From Fibrobacterota bacterium (GTDB taxonomy: Bacteria; Fibrobacterota; Fibrobacteria; UBA11236), in NCBI GenBank assembly GCA_028287505.1, contig JAQBPN010000127.1, positions 1 to 64,000 of the forward strand: a DNA stretch of 64,000 bases. Reading direction: 5' to 3'. Position 1 is the stretch's first letter, and each line of letters starts with the position of its first letter. The notes below the pieces were generated by a model, which did no database searches, was not told the origin of the DNA, and saw only the letters and a program-made list of their open reading frames with translations. Below are positions 26,560 to 35,537 of this stretch, piece by piece. The translations under genes and the position numbers were made by a program.

Positions 26560-28582
26560 CGTTTCCCTTTCCGGCGACGGCATGGGCGCCAAGCTCCGCA
26601 TCGAAGGCTTCACCGCCGACGGCTGGCGATCGGAATGGTCCGGCCCCACGGGCCTGGAAGGCGCGGACAAGCTGCGCGCATTGCTGATGGCGCAAGGGAT
26701 AGCGCCCGCATGCATCCGGGACGACATCCTTACCTGGATTTGCCAGACCCTGACCCATGCGCCCGATTCGTCCCTGGCCAAGGAATTGGAAGCGGTCCAG
26801 GACGTGGATGTGGCCCAGGGCACCGCGCCCGTGCCCGAAGAACCCCAGGGTCTGGTGTTCCACCATTCCTATCTGGGCAATGCCGAGGCTATCGCCGATT
26901 TGCGCCGCAAGGCCGATGCCTGGGGCTTCGGCGGCATCCGCGAGTCCATCGATCCGGCCTACTGGGTCAACTCGGGCGAACCCGTATTCAGCTTCCAGAG
27001 CGCGGCAAAGGGAAAGGCGGGCATGGACGTATTGGGGGCGCCCATCCCCTTCCAGACCGTCCGCGACCGCCTCCCGCCCTTCGGCAAATCCCTGTTCCTG
27101 AACGAGAAGAAGCTCATCGCGGTATGCGAAGGCGCCCTGATCATCGACAGCGGCCGCATCAAGGTGCTGGGATCCGACAGCCTGCCCACCTGCCAGGTGG
27201 TGGTGGCCGAGGACAAGATGTCCGCCAATCTGGTGCTGGGCGGCAACTATCTGAACGATTGGACCGTCACCCTGGAAATGGTGCGGAACTCCCTGCGCGA
27301 ACAAGGCGTGCTCTGCATGTTGCCGGAATCGGAAGTGCAAGCGGCCTTGAACCGCTTCAACCAGGATCATCTTCCCCTCACGCTCCTGATCGGGCGCGGA
27401 CGGGTCCCCGTTCCCGGCCAGGACGGCCGCCTCTCATTGCTGGTCGATCCCGAACCCGACGTACCGCTTCCCGGATCGGACGGCAGCATCGACTTCAAGG
27501 ACTTTTCCTTTTTCAAGACCGTGGCCCAGGGCGTGCGCCTGGCGGAAGTGCTGCCGCCCACGGTGGGCGAGCCCGGCATGAACGTGCATGGCGAGGAGAT
27601 CCCTCCGCCGGATGCGCGTCCTTTTTCGGCCGAGCCGGGATTGAATACCGTCCTGGAAGGTTTCGATCCCCTTTATATCGTGGCCAAGGTCCCGGGCCGG
27701 CTGGCCATCAGGGCGGGCATTCCCGAAGTGGTGGAAGTCCTGGACGTGGGCGGCGACGTTTCCCTCAAGACCGGGAATATCGATTTCCCCGGCGCGGTGA
27801 AGGTGGCCGGCGACGTCCACAGCCGCATGGAAATCCATTCCACCGGGGACGTGGAAGTGGCCGGCACGGTCGAGGACAGCATCATCAAATCGGACGGCGC
27901 CATCGTCATCAGGGGCGGGGTGAACGGGTCGGGCGGCGGCCTCATCAAATCCCGCTTCAGTTCGGTCACCATCGGCTACCTGCACAACCAGCGCATCGAA
28001 TCGCATTCCCATATCGTGGTCTTCAACGAAATCATCAACAGCATCCTGCTGGCGCGCAAGACCATCCAGATGCGGTATGGGAGATACTCCGTGCTGAGCG
28101 GCCATCTCCTGGCCGGCGAAGGCATGGATCTGTTCAACGTGGGTTCGGAGACGGGCGGCAAGACCATCCTGGAAGTGGGCAAGGATTTCGAAGTGGAAGC
28201 GGATATCGAGGGCAAGAATGCCCGGCTCTTGGAGCATTCCCATGATTTCGAATTCCTCAGGGACATGGAAGACCAGTTGACCGGGGTCATCCGCCTGCGG
28301 CGCGGCGCCTCGGACGAGGACGTGCTCCTTCAGAAGCGCACCCAGGGAGCCATGGAGATCCTCGAGCGCTGGATCGCGTCGCTGCGCAAGGAGCTCGCGG
28401 AGCTTTCCAAACGCCTTTACATCCGGGAACCCTGCCAGATCCTCATCCGCGGCATCGCCCATCCGGGCACGGTATTCAAATACCGGGACGAGATAGTGGT
28501 GGTGACGAAGCCGGTGGTGAACCGCAAATGGGTGTTCCGGGAAAAGGGCGCGCTTCCGACGCCGGAAGGCCAGCCGATCTAA
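26546..28582 (+). CDS. FapA/DUF342 family protein
   Basis: 678 residues from GTG 26546, inside the end of the pseudo-receiver gene. The N-terminal ~270 residues include a FapA N-terminal-like part. Residues ~280-520 are the FapA right-handed beta-helix core (VGEPGMNVHGEEIPPP, then VGGDVSLKTGNIDFPGAVKVAGDV and stacked VEVAGTVEDSIIKSDGAIVI turns). The C-terminal ~110 residues are a coiled coil and a short beta tail. FapA proteins are cytoplasmic and poorly understood; one studied in Vibrio affects flagellar assembly. Here the neighbours are chemosensory, with no flagellar gene in the window. A second FapA is at 33160-34530. Confidence 0.9.
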   Translation: MPKFSVSLSGDGMGAKLRIEGFTADGWRSEWSGPTGLEGADKLRALLMAQGIAPACIRDDILTWICQTLTHAPDSSLAKELEAVQDVDVAQGTAPVPEEPQGLVFHHSYLGNAEAIADLRRKADAWGFGGIRESIDPAYWVNSGEPVFSFQSAAKGKAGMDVLGAPIPFQTVRDRLPPFGKSLFLNEKKLIAVCEGALIIDSGRIKVLGSDSLPTCQVVVAEDKMSANLVLGGNYLNDWTVTLEMVRNSLREQGVLCMLPESEVQAALNRFNQDHLPLTLLIGRGRVPVPGQDGRLSLLVDPEPDVPLPGSDGSIDFKDFSFFKTVAQGVRLAEVLPPTVGEPGMNVHGEEIPPPDARPFSAEPGLNTVLEGFDPLYIVAKVPGRLAIRAGIPEVVEVLDVGGDVSLKTGNIDFPGAVKVAGDVHSRMEIHSTGDVEVAGTVEDSIIKSDGAIVIRGGVNGSGGGLIKSRFSSVTIGYLHNQRIESHSHIVVFNEIINSILLARKTIQMRYGRYSVLSGHLLAGEGMDLFNVGSETGGKTILEVGKDFEVEADIEGKNARLLEHSHDFEFLRDMEDQLTGVIRLRRGASDEDVLLQKRTQGAMEILERWIASLRKELAELSKRLYIREPCQILIRGIAHPGTVFKYRDEIVVVTKPVVNRKWVFREKGALPTPEGQPI

Positions 28583-28595
28583 TCGGCGGACAATC

Positions 28596-29150
28596 TCACG
28601 CGGCCGCGGAATAGCGCGCTGCGGCGGAAAGCATGGGGACGGCTTCCTGGACCGCGAAGGAAAAATGGATCCAGGCTCCCGCCAGGCGGAGCGAGCCGCG
28701 CACCGTGCGGGAACCGGCCGCCGGGCGGGCGGCGCCGGAGCAGGGGACGCACGGGATCAGATAGCCGAACTCTTCCGAGAACGCGCTGTCCGCCAGGATC
28801 GATCCGCAAATGCAATTGGCCAGCTCGCAATAGGCGTCCATCTTCAGCTGGTCGGAAACCCCTTCGGGAAAAAGCGTGTCATATCCGGCCTTGTCCGCGG
28901 TGAGGTTGCAGAGCAGTTCGTATTTCTCTCCGATGTTCTTTTGCGAGCACCGCAGGGTTTCCTTCTCCGCGATGCGCGGGGCTTCCCATGCGCTTCCCGG
29001 GAAAGCCTGCGAGCAGAAGAAGGCTCCGGCCGTCTCGGCGGCCGTTCGCGTCAGTGAGGCCGCCAGGCGCCGCATGCCGGATTCGATCGGGCACGGCGGG
29101 CGGGCGATGGGGAGCGGGCGGATTTCCGGGGTCTCTTGCAGGGTCGGCAT
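28596..29150 (-). CDS. CheX-like phosphatase candidate (fourth copy)
   Basis: 184 residues from ATG 29150, chosen for its strong GGAGG five bases upstream; the open frame runs on to 29300. The ExxN helix is E109-N112 (DAYCELANCICGSILAD), with CheX-like strands around it. The N-terminal 25 residues are Pro-rich. Cys-rich for a cytoplasmic protein (about seven Cys, including CVPCSG). It converges with the FapA gene (13-base gap). Substrate could be any of the nearby receivers. Confidence 0.7.
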   Translation of the reverse strand: MPTLQETPEIRPLPIARPPCPIESGMRRLAASLTRTAAETAGAFFCSQAFPGSAWEAPRIAEKETLRCSQKNIGEKYELLCNLTADKAGYDTLFPEGVSDQLKMDAYCELANCICGSILADSAFSEEFGYLIPCVPCSGAARPAAGSRTVRGSLRLAGAWIHFSFAVQEAVPMLSAAARYSAAA

Positions 29151-29415
29151 ACCATCCTCCGGCATCGGGTCCGGGGCGCTCGCTACGGCGTTTCCCCCGG
29201 GTCCGGTCCTATTATGGATTTCGGACCGGCCGGAAAAATCCTTTAGCCCTAACCCGGATTTATCTTGCCTCCCCCCCGTCCGGATCTCTAGGTTTAACAT
29301 ATCCGGGCGCGCCCACTAATAACGATAGCGCCCGGCAATTTCTCCAGCATCTAAATCCCCGGCGGGGGATCCCGGAGCGCAAAGTACTGATGGGAAGAAA
29401 AGCCTAGGTTTGGAA

Positions 29416-29430
29416 TTAGAATAATTCTAA
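29416..29430. promoter_or_regulatory. PerR-box-like operator upstream of perR-dps
   Basis: Perfect 15-bp palindrome TTAGAAT-A-ATTCTAA, close to the classic PerR box (TTATAATNATTATAA). It ends 3 bases before the perR GTG and overlaps a -10-like TAGAAT, fitting autorepression of the operon. Confidence 0.8.
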
Positions 29431-29433
29431 ATT

Positions 29434-29901
29434 GTGGGTATGAATGATTCCAGGCAAGCGAAGGAAGGCACGGACGCAAAGGAAGGGAACGGCGGCAAAG
29501 CAACGGAGGCATCCCTGACGCCCCATCGCATGGCCGTACTCACCTTGGTAAGGATGGGCAAGAATCATCCCACCGCCCGGGAAGTGTTCGAGCGCTCAGG
29601 CGCGCATTCGCCGCGCCTGAGCTTTGCCACGGTCTACAACGCGCTGAAGTTCCTCACCGGATTGAAGCTGCTGCGCATGATCCGAGTGGGCGACGACGCG
29701 GTGCGCTACGATCCGGTCCTGGAGCGGCACGATCACCTGATTTGCCGCGTCTGCGGCAGCATCGATGACTCCATGGGCCCGGCGCCGCAAGGACCCACCG
29801 CGGGTCTTTCCGGCCGCAAGGGGTTCCAGGTGGAAGAGATCACCGTGCAGTTCACGGGCATTTGCGCCAAGTGCCGCAAAGCCGAAGCCGGAAAAAAATG
29901 A
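29434..29901 (+). CDS. perR: PerR/Fur-family peroxide-responsive repressor
   Basis: 155 residues from GTG 29434 (ATG 29440 is also possible). The winged-helix domain starts at [12 protein letters not shown] and contains the recognition helix region [13 protein letters not shown]. The Fur-type dimer/metal domain follows with [18 protein letters not shown], and C-terminal [12 protein letters not shown] gives the two CxxC zinc pairs. The PerR assignment (over Fur or Zur) rests on the adjacent PerR box and the co-transcribed dps gene. The N-terminal 25 residues are a charged extension. Confidence 0.88.
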   Translation: MGMNDSRQAKEGTDAKEGNGGKATEASLTPHRMAVLTLVRMGKNHPTAREVFERSGAHSPRLSFATVYNALKFLTGLKLLRMIRVGDDAVRYDPVLERHDHLICRVCGSIDDSMGPAPQGPTAGLSGRKGFQVEEITVQFTGICAKCRKAEAGKK

Positions 29902-29929
29902 TATTCACACAACCAATCGGGAGAACGCA

Positions 29930-30397
29930 ATGCAGATAGACATCGGAATCGGGGAAAAGGAACGGAAGGACATCACGGACGGCCTGTCCAAGGTGCTCGC
30001 GGATACCTATACCCTTTATCTCAAGACCCACAACTACCACTGGAACGTCACGGGGCCCATGTTCCAGACCCTGCACCTCATGTTCGAAGGGCAATACAAT
30101 GAATTGGCCCTGGCGGTGGATCTGGTGGCCGAGCGCATCCGCGCCCTGGGCTTTCCGGCTCCCGCCACCTACGCGGAATTCGTCCGCCTATCGTCCATCC
30201 CGGATGAGGCCGGCGTTCCCGCCGCGCAGGACATGATCCGGAAAATCCTGTTGGGCCATGAGGCCGTGGTCCGGACCGCGCGCACGGTCTATGCCGTGGC
30301 CGAAAAATCCAGCGATCAGCCGACCCTGGATCTGCTGACCCAGCGCATGCAGTTGCATGAAAAGACGGCCTGGATGCTGCGCAGCATGCTGGCCTGA
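29930..30397 (+). CDS. dps: Dps-type DNA-protecting ferritin
   Basis: 155 residues with the Dps ferroxidase segment: [17 protein letters not shown] followed by [21 protein letters not shown], providing the inter-subunit His/His/Asp/Glu ligands. Oxidises Fe(II) with H2O2 and stores it in a 12-mer. ATG 29930 is set by GGGAGAA just upstream; the open frame reaches back into perR. It lies 28 bases after perR, so it is co-transcribed with its presumed regulator. A strong terminator follows. Confidence 0.96.
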   Translation: MQIDIGIGEKERKDITDGLSKVLADTYTLYLKTHNYHWNVTGPMFQTLHLMFEGQYNELALAVDLVAERIRALGFPAPATYAEFVRLSSIPDEAGVPAAQDMIRKILLGHEAVVRTARTVYAVAEKSSDQPTLDLLTQRMQLHEKTAWMLRSMLA

Positions 30398-30401
30398 ACT
30401 G

Positions 30402-30430
30402 AAAAGGCCGCCCGGTCGGGCGGCCTTTTC
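30402..30430 (+). terminator. Rho-independent terminator after perR-dps
   Basis: AAAAGGCCGCCCG-GT-CGGGCGGCCTTTT then CGTTT: a 13-bp near-perfect stem with a 2-base loop, starting 4 bases after the dps stop. Usable in both directions, so it may also serve the convergent VOC gene. Confidence 0.92.
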
Positions 30431-30459
30431 GTTTCGACGGCGTCCGTAGGGCGCGGACT

Positions 30460-30936
30460 TCAACCTTGCGGCATGGCCGCCATGCGCTCTTTCATCTCTT
30501 CCGGAGATACGTCCTCGGTGTGAGTGGAGATGATCCAGACATGTCCGAACGGATCTTCCAGGGTGCCGCTGCGGTCCCCGTAGAATTGATCCTTGATCGG
30601 GCGCTTCACCTTTCCTCCCGCATCGATGGCGCGTTGGAACCGCGCGTCCACGTCGGGCACGTAGACGTTGAAAGCCATGGTGGTGCCGCCCAGGGCCTGT
30701 GGGCTTTTGCTGAGAGCGTCCGGCATTTCCGGAAACTCATCGGCCAGCATGAAGCGGCTGTCGCCGATCTGGAGTTCCGCGTGGCCCACCTTGTTGCCGG
30801 GCATATCCATGCGGACGAGCTCCTCGGCACCGAAGGCTTTCTTGTAGAAAGCGATCGCATCGGAAGCGTTGCGCACGCTGATATAGGGTGTGATAGTGTG
30901 ATATCCGTCGGGAACGGGTTTGACCTTGCCGGCCAT
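30460..30936 (-). CDS. VOC-superfamily (PhnB/glyoxalase-like) protein
   Basis: 158 residues with the PhnB-like glyoxalase pattern: ITPYISVRNASDAIAFYKKAFGAEE at the start, HAELQIGDSRFMLADEFPE in the middle and the C-terminal DPFGHVWIISTH with the putative metal Glu/His. Small cytoplasmic VOC proteins of this type have varied or unknown activities. GGAGGA lies 6 bases before ATG 30936. Single gene, convergent with dps. Confidence 0.9.
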   Translation of the reverse strand: MAGKVKPVPDGYHTITPYISVRNASDAIAFYKKAFGAEELVRMDMPGNKVGHAELQIGDSRFMLADEFPEMPDALSKSPQALGGTTMAFNVYVPDVDARFQRAIDAGGKVKRPIKDQFYGDRSGTLEDPFGHVWIISTHTEDVSPEEMKERMAAMPQG

Positions 30937-31040
30937 GATGTCCTCCTGGGTTGGGGCGATTGCCGTCGGGAAGATAAAATGATCCGGCCCCGCGCGCCAG
31001 CTTCCCGCCGTTTCAGCGGTGATTCAGGCCCCCTAACCCC

Positions 31041-31760
31041 TTAGTGGCAGGGCTGGGACTTCTGCAAAACGGCGGCGAAAAGGCTGTCCGACTGGAAGTA
31101 GAAATTGACTCCCTCGAATACGTCGTAGGCGGTGTAGTCGGCGGCCGTGCTCAAGGTATCCCCTTCCTCGCGGACGGGTGGAACGGACGGATGGCGGGAG
31201 AGATAGCGCAGCACTCCGGGCTGTTTGTAAAGCGGGGCTCCCAACGCGTCGAGAATATCCCGTTCCTTCAATCCCATGCGCAGCCATTTGGCGGGATGCA
31301 GGAATTGTCCGGAGAGAACGTAGTTGGTGGCGCAAGGATGATCCTGGGTGTACAGGCCGTTGCCGTAGGAGTTACGGTAGAGGGTGTCGTCCCGGAAGGA
31401 ATCGTCATACCCGTAGGGCATGGAGGCTTCGGGATTCTGGGGAAAGACAAACGAGGTGTCGAACAACTGGGAGATGCGCAAGGTGTCCGCGGCGTCCGGA
31501 TCGCCTTTCCAGCTTTTCGGATCCCCGCTGAGACTGTCCAGGCGCGCTATCTCCTTGAAGACCGTGAACGTGCTTTCCGGGCCCGCGTAGGCGTAGCCTT
31601 CCAGGGTTTTGGGCGAGAACTTGGCCGGATCCCAGGGAGGCGTCAGCCCGCCGCTGCTGAGCGGCTTGTCCGGTTTTTCCTTTACCATGCAGCCGCAGAG
31701 CAGCAGAGCGGCCATGCCGGCGGCAAAGAAGGACTCGGTAATGCGGAAGGCCGTGGTCAT
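31041..31760 (-). CDS. Lipoprotein of unknown function
   Basis: 239 residues from ATG 31760. Signal peptide with lipobox-like end (MAALLLCGC, modified Cys ~22-24). The mature part is rich in Asp, Tyr and Pro (WDPAKFSPKTLEGYAYAGPE, MPYGYDDSFRDDTLYRNSYGNGLY). Not recognised. The open frame continues 5' to 31916, but the lipoprotein signal decides the start. A palindrome lies in the 185-base gap to the HD-GYP gene upstream. Confidence 0.75.
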   Translation of the reverse strand: MTTAFRITESFFAAGMAALLLCGCMVKEKPDKPLSSGGLTPPWDPAKFSPKTLEGYAYAGPESTFTVFKEIARLDSLSGDPKSWKGDPDAADTLRISQLFDTSFVFPQNPEASMPYGYDDSFRDDTLYRNSYGNGLYTQDHPCATNYVLSGQFLHPAKWLRMGLKERDILDALGAPLYKQPGVLRYLSRHPSVPPVREEGDTLSTAADYTAYDVFEGVNFYFQSDSLFAAVLQKSQPCH

Positions 31761-31872
31761 GCGCTCGCCTTTATCTGGGCCGTCGGGCCGGGACGGAAAT
31801 AAAGATACTTTAAGACGAAGATCGGTTGGGAATCGGTTTGGAGACTTTGACCTTGGGAGCTTTGTGGCGTTA

Positions 31873-31890
31873 TTTCGTCGGGCGACGAAA
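31873..31890. repeat. Short palindrome TTTCGTCG-GG-CGACGAAA
   Basis: An 8-bp inverted repeat with a 2-base centre in the gap between the minus-strand HD-GYP gene (ends 31946) and the lipoprotein (starts 31760). Could be an operator for the lipoprotein gene; no U-tract follows on the minus strand. Confidence 0.6.
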
Positions 31891-31945
31891 CGTCGTTCAG
31901 GGTGCCGCAACGTCAAATTTACGTCAGGCTTCTCTCGTCGCTCTT

Positions 31946-33148
31946 CTAGAATCCGTCCAGCGGGCTGTTGGAAATGGAATGATTCGGCAAGGCTTCCACG
32001 ATCTTCTCCTCGGACTTGGACAGATCGATTTGCACGATTTGGATCCGGGGCAGGGGGGACCCGCTTTCGTCGGTGAGCACTGAAACGGTGGGTTTGGTGA
32101 ACTCGGACGCGTTGGGGCTCACCACCTTCGCCACCCGTCCGCTGGTGAGCCGGACAAGGGAACCCAGGGGGAAGATGGACATGGTTTTCAGGAACTGTTT
32201 GATGTTCTCCCCGTCCAAATGGCCGGCGCCGCCCATGGAAAGCACGGCGACCATCGCCTGATAAGGAACGATGGATTCCCGATAGGTACGCTGGTTGATG
32301 AGCGCCGTAAACACATCCGCGATGCTCACGATGCGGGAGAAACGGCTCACCAATGCGCCGGAGCGGTTGTCCGGGTAGCCGTTTCCGGAAATGCGTTCAT
32401 GGTGCTGGTAGGGGATGACGAGGACGGCCTCGGAAAGCCCATGGATATGCTCCAGGAGGCTCAGGCCCAGGATGGGATGCTTGCGCATTTCGAATTGTTC
32501 GCTCTCGCTCAGCTTGCCGCGCTTGAGCCGGATGCGCTCGGGAACCAGCATCATGCCCACGTCGGCCAACAGGGCGCCTTGGGCGATTTCGATGGATTGG
32601 CTGCGGGAATAACCGGCCGCGGAAGCCAGCGAAAGCGAGAGCAGGCACATCTTGACGGAATGGTCGTAAAGATAATCCAGGCCGGTTTGCGGGAAGGCGG
32701 CCAGGTTGAGGAGCAGGTTCTGATCCTTCATGAACGTGTCCATGAAGGAACCGACGATGGCGCGGATGATGGAGTTGCTGGCGATTTCCCCGCGCACGAT
32801 TTTCCCGAACAGGATGCGCACCTGGCCCACGGCGTCTTCGAACAGCTTGCGGGTCTCCTGCTTGTAGGGTTCCGTCCTGTCGCGCACCATCACCTGGGTC
32901 ATGAACTGGGTCAGGGCCGGGCCCACCGGGTTGTCCATGGGTTTCAACACTTGCACCTTGCGCGCGAAAACCGCCCCCTTGCTCAACTGAGCGGAGATGA
33001 CGCTCTGAAGCTTCACCTCGTCGGGAATGGCCGATTGCGGCTGCAGCCCCTCGAAATACCCCGCATCGGCCAAAGCGCGCAATTCGCTCAGGGTCTGGCG
33101 GATCTCCCGATCGCGGCGGGTGTCCCAATAATGCTCTGGTTTGCTCAT
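31946..33148 (-). CDS. Degenerate HD-GYP domain protein
   Basis: 400 residues from ATG 33148. Residues ~1-145 are helical without a recognised domain. Residues ~155-320 follow the HD-GYP layout: H163 (DHSVKM), then A195-D196 where the HD pair should be (GALLADVGM instead of LLHDIGK), H224 (KHPILG), H249-H250 and GYP 257-259 (HHERISGNGYP), and D in SIADVF. HD-GYP proteins hydrolyse c-di-GMP at a bi- or tri-iron centre; loss of one ligand His makes activity doubtful. The C-terminal ~75 residues are a beta tail. Second gene of an operon behind the FapA gene (11-base gap). Confidence 0.88.
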   Translation of the reverse strand: MSKPEHYWDTRRDREIRQTLSELRALADAGYFEGLQPQSAIPDEVKLQSVISAQLSKGAVFARKVQVLKPMDNPVGPALTQFMTQVMVRDRTEPYKQETRKLFEDAVGQVRILFGKIVRGEIASNSIIRAIVGSFMDTFMKDQNLLLNLAAFPQTGLDYLYDHSVKMCLLSLSLASAAGYSRSQSIEIAQGALLADVGMMLVPERIRLKRGKLSESEQFEMRKHPILGLSLLEHIHGLSEAVLVIPYQHHERISGNGYPDNRSGALVSRFSRIVSIADVFTALINQRTYRESIVPYQAMVAVLSMGGAGHLDGENIKQFLKTMSIFPLGSLVRLTSGRVAKVVSPNASEFTKPTVSVLTDESGSPLPRIQIVQIDLSKSEEKIVEALPNHSISNSPLDGF

Positions 33149-33159
33149 GAGGTCCCGGC

Positions 33160-34530
33160 TCAGCGCACTTGGATGGCGCCATCTTTGGCGAAAAAGGTTT
33201 TCGGACCCGACATGATCTCTTCCACCAGCAGCATTTCCTTCCCGATTTTCACGACCACGCCGGGGAATGCCTTCTTGTGGACGGTGATGGTCGCGGATTC
33301 CGGCTCGGTGGCCTGGCGCTCCAATACGGAGAAGCGTTCGCGTTGCTGGTTGATCTTGGCGTCCACCTTGTCGCGCATCTTTTCCAGTTCGAACATCAGA
33401 TCGATGGCCCAGGGTTCCAGGCCGCGGTTGAGCTTCTCGGCATCCTGGAGCTGGCGCAGGGAATCCTCCAGCTTCTTGGCGTACTTGCCCATCTTGTCCA
33501 TCTCCGCGCGGATCTCGATCAGTTCTTCCGCCGCCGTAAAATCGTAGCCCGCTTCCATGTGGGTGGGCGTGCCGGTTTCGGTGCCGGCCACCTGGCATTC
33601 GATGGCGAAGCGCGCCTGGACCCTGCCTCCGGCCAGAAGACCGTTCACGGAGACCGATTGGCGCGCCTGCAGGCGGCTGTTCACCGCCTCCTTCAGCACC
33701 TTTATCTCGTTCTCGCTCCGCACTTGCTGGTTGCGGACGTATCCCAGGGTGATGTCCCCGCGGGCTTGCAGGAATCCCTTGCCCTGGCCGGTGAAGCCGC
33801 CCTTGACCAGCACCTTCCCCTGGGCCTTCACGGTGCAATCCTCTATCAATCCAGTAACCTCTACGTCACCTCCGGCATCCAGGGAGAACCCGGACTTGAT
33901 ATCCCCGCGCACCTGGACGGATTTCCCGAAGGAGATGTTCCCGGAAGCGTAGTCCACGTCTCCGTCCACCAGGTAGAATTCCTGCACTTCCAGGACGCCT
34001 TCCAGAAGGCGCGCATGGCCCACGGCGGCGGCCACCACCAGGTTGGGATCATGGGCGGACCGTTCCGTATTGGGACCCAGGCGGGGATTCAGGGCCTTTC
34101 CCGGTTCCGCGGCCACCAGGTGGCGGAACACGTCGATGCCGGGTTGTCCGGCCGTGGGCGGATGGATCAGCGCCAAGGGCTGGCCCGGCGTTACGTTATG
34201 GATCAGGGACGCGCGCAAATCGACCCCTCCGCCCTCAGACGCGGTAGGGGAGAAGCCGCCCCCGAAATCGATCAGGTGTTCCAGGTAGCCGTCTTTGCCG
34301 CGGATGGGCGGGATGCCGCGCGCGGCCACTGCTTCGACGCCCATGCCTTGGGCCATGCGGACCAATCCCGCTTCCAGGGACGCGGTGTCCATGGGAGTGA
34401 GTACGCCTTTTTCCTTGAGGAAGAATTCAAGTTCGGAAAGGGAGGGAACGGCATAGCCCCCCTCGTCTTTGCGGATGGGCGTCAGGATCAGGCGGGCTTC
34501 CAGTCCGCCTTTTGCGATTTTCAGTTCCAA
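33160..34530 (-). CDS. FapA/DUF342 family protein (second copy)
   Basis: 456 residues from TTG 34530 (CAGGT upstream; no better start). Shorter than the FapA at 26546, but with the same order: N-terminal part (~1-140), beta-helix core (VQEFYLVDGDVDYASGNISFG, VQVRGDIKSGFSLDAGGDV, VTGLIEDCTVKAQGKVLVKGG), then a coiled coil (~335-410) and a short beta tail. Co-transcribed with the degenerate HD-GYP gene 11 bases downstream, suggesting a functional pair. Confidence 0.9.
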   Translation of the reverse strand: MELKIAKGGLEARLILTPIRKDEGGYAVPSLSELEFFLKEKGVLTPMDTASLEAGLVRMAQGMGVEAVAARGIPPIRGKDGYLEHLIDFGGGFSPTASEGGGVDLRASLIHNVTPGQPLALIHPPTAGQPGIDVFRHLVAAEPGKALNPRLGPNTERSAHDPNLVVAAAVGHARLLEGVLEVQEFYLVDGDVDYASGNISFGKSVQVRGDIKSGFSLDAGGDVEVTGLIEDCTVKAQGKVLVKGGFTGQGKGFLQARGDITLGYVRNQQVRSENEIKVLKEAVNSRLQARQSVSVNGLLAGGRVQARFAIECQVAGTETGTPTHMEAGYDFTAAEELIEIRAEMDKMGKYAKKLEDSLRQLQDAEKLNRGLEPWAIDLMFELEKMRDKVDAKINQQRERFSVLERQATEPESATITVHKKAFPGVVVKIGKEMLLVEEIMSGPKTFFAKDGAIQVR

Positions 34531-34591
34531 GCAGACCTGTCAACGGGCGCTCCCCATCGCACCGGCCAGAATCGGCCGATTCCAATGGCTT

Positions 34592-34620
34592 CGGGGGCCC
34601 AAATCCATTATAGGCCCCCG
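34592..34620. repeat. GC-rich hairpin between minus-strand genes
   Basis: CGGGGGCC/GGCCCCCG with a 13-base AT-rich loop, between the exported protein (ends 34707) and FapA (starts 34530). Lacks a U tract on the minus strand, so it is a poor terminator; another hairpin-like CCGGCG/CGCCGG abuts it. Confidence 0.5.
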
Positions 34621-34706
34621 GCGTCGCCGGGGTCAATCAAGCATGCGGTAAGCAGATGGACAAACCCTGGAAAAACGCCTAGATCGGCACGATTGGCCGG
34701 TAAGGG

Positions 34707-35537
34707 CTATCGGCCGGCTTTGACGGACTTCCAGATATCCAGGGTGGTGGTATCCTTGCCTGCCGGGGTTTCCTGGGGGCCGGCCTTGGTATAGAGGATG
34801 CGCGTCCTGGTCTTGATGAAACGCAGGAGGGGTCCGCCCGAAGGGGCTTTTTTCCCTTTGGCGATTTCGCACGTCAACGCGGAATCCACCACTTCATCGA
34901 CCGGCTGATCCGCATTGATCTTTTCCAGGATCTTCTGCACGGGAATTTCGCTGCGGTTGGTGCGGCGGGCCACCTCCTTGAGCTTGTCCGGGGTTTGCAA
35001 CCGGAAAAGCCGGAAGTCCTGCAGATTGACCCCTGCGTCGGAACCTTCCCCCTTGAGGATAAGGAGCAGCGAATTGTCGGGGAGGAGCGCTTTGGCGAAC
35101 ACGTAGGTTTCGCCCAGGTCCAGAGGGAAGCTTTGCGGATAGGCTTTGACGAACTCCAGATCTTCCCCAACGCTTTTCCACTGGGTCAGGAACACATTGT
35201 TCTGATCCCCGGAGGAAAGCTCGTTGAGCACGACCCATTTTGAACGGGCGTTGGGAAAATCGACCGAATACCTGGACCAGGAAAAGGGTTTGCCTTCCAG
35301 GAACCCCAGCACCACTTTACCGCCCGCCGCCAATTCCGGAGCGGTTGGATCCGGGATTTCTTCTCCCACCTTGCCGCTGAGGACAAAGCCCTGGGCCGCG
35401 CCGGGACAGGCTTCCCCATCCCATTTGCAATCGATGGAGCCGGCGAATTTAGGGAAATCGATCTTGGAGATCCGGAATCCCAAAGCGGGAATTCCCGCCA
35501 CCAATACCGCCAAGGCGCCCAGTTTAAGAGTCGACAT
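34707..35537 (-). CDS. Exported hypothetical protein
   Basis: 276 residues from ATG 35537, chosen because GGGAGGC lies just upstream and a signal-anchor-like segment follows (MSTLKLGALAVLVAGIPALGF). The mature part has two Cys close together (SIDCKWDGEAC), probably a disulfide, and mixed alpha/beta character (VVLNELSSGDQNNVFLTQW, FRLFRLQTPDKLKEVARR). No known family recognised. Likely periplasmic or surface. Confidence 0.7.
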   Translation of the reverse strand: MSTLKLGALAVLVAGIPALGFRISKIDFPKFAGSIDCKWDGEACPGAAQGFVLSGKVGEEIPDPTAPELAAGGKVVLGFLEGKPFSWSRYSVDFPNARSKWVVLNELSSGDQNNVFLTQWKSVGEDLEFVKAYPQSFPLDLGETYVFAKALLPDNSLLLILKGEGSDAGVNLQDFRLFRLQTPDKLKEVARRTNRSEIPVQKILEKINADQPVDEVVDSALTCEIAKGKKAPSGGPLLRFIKTRTRILYTKAGPQETPAGKDTTTLDIWKSVKAGR

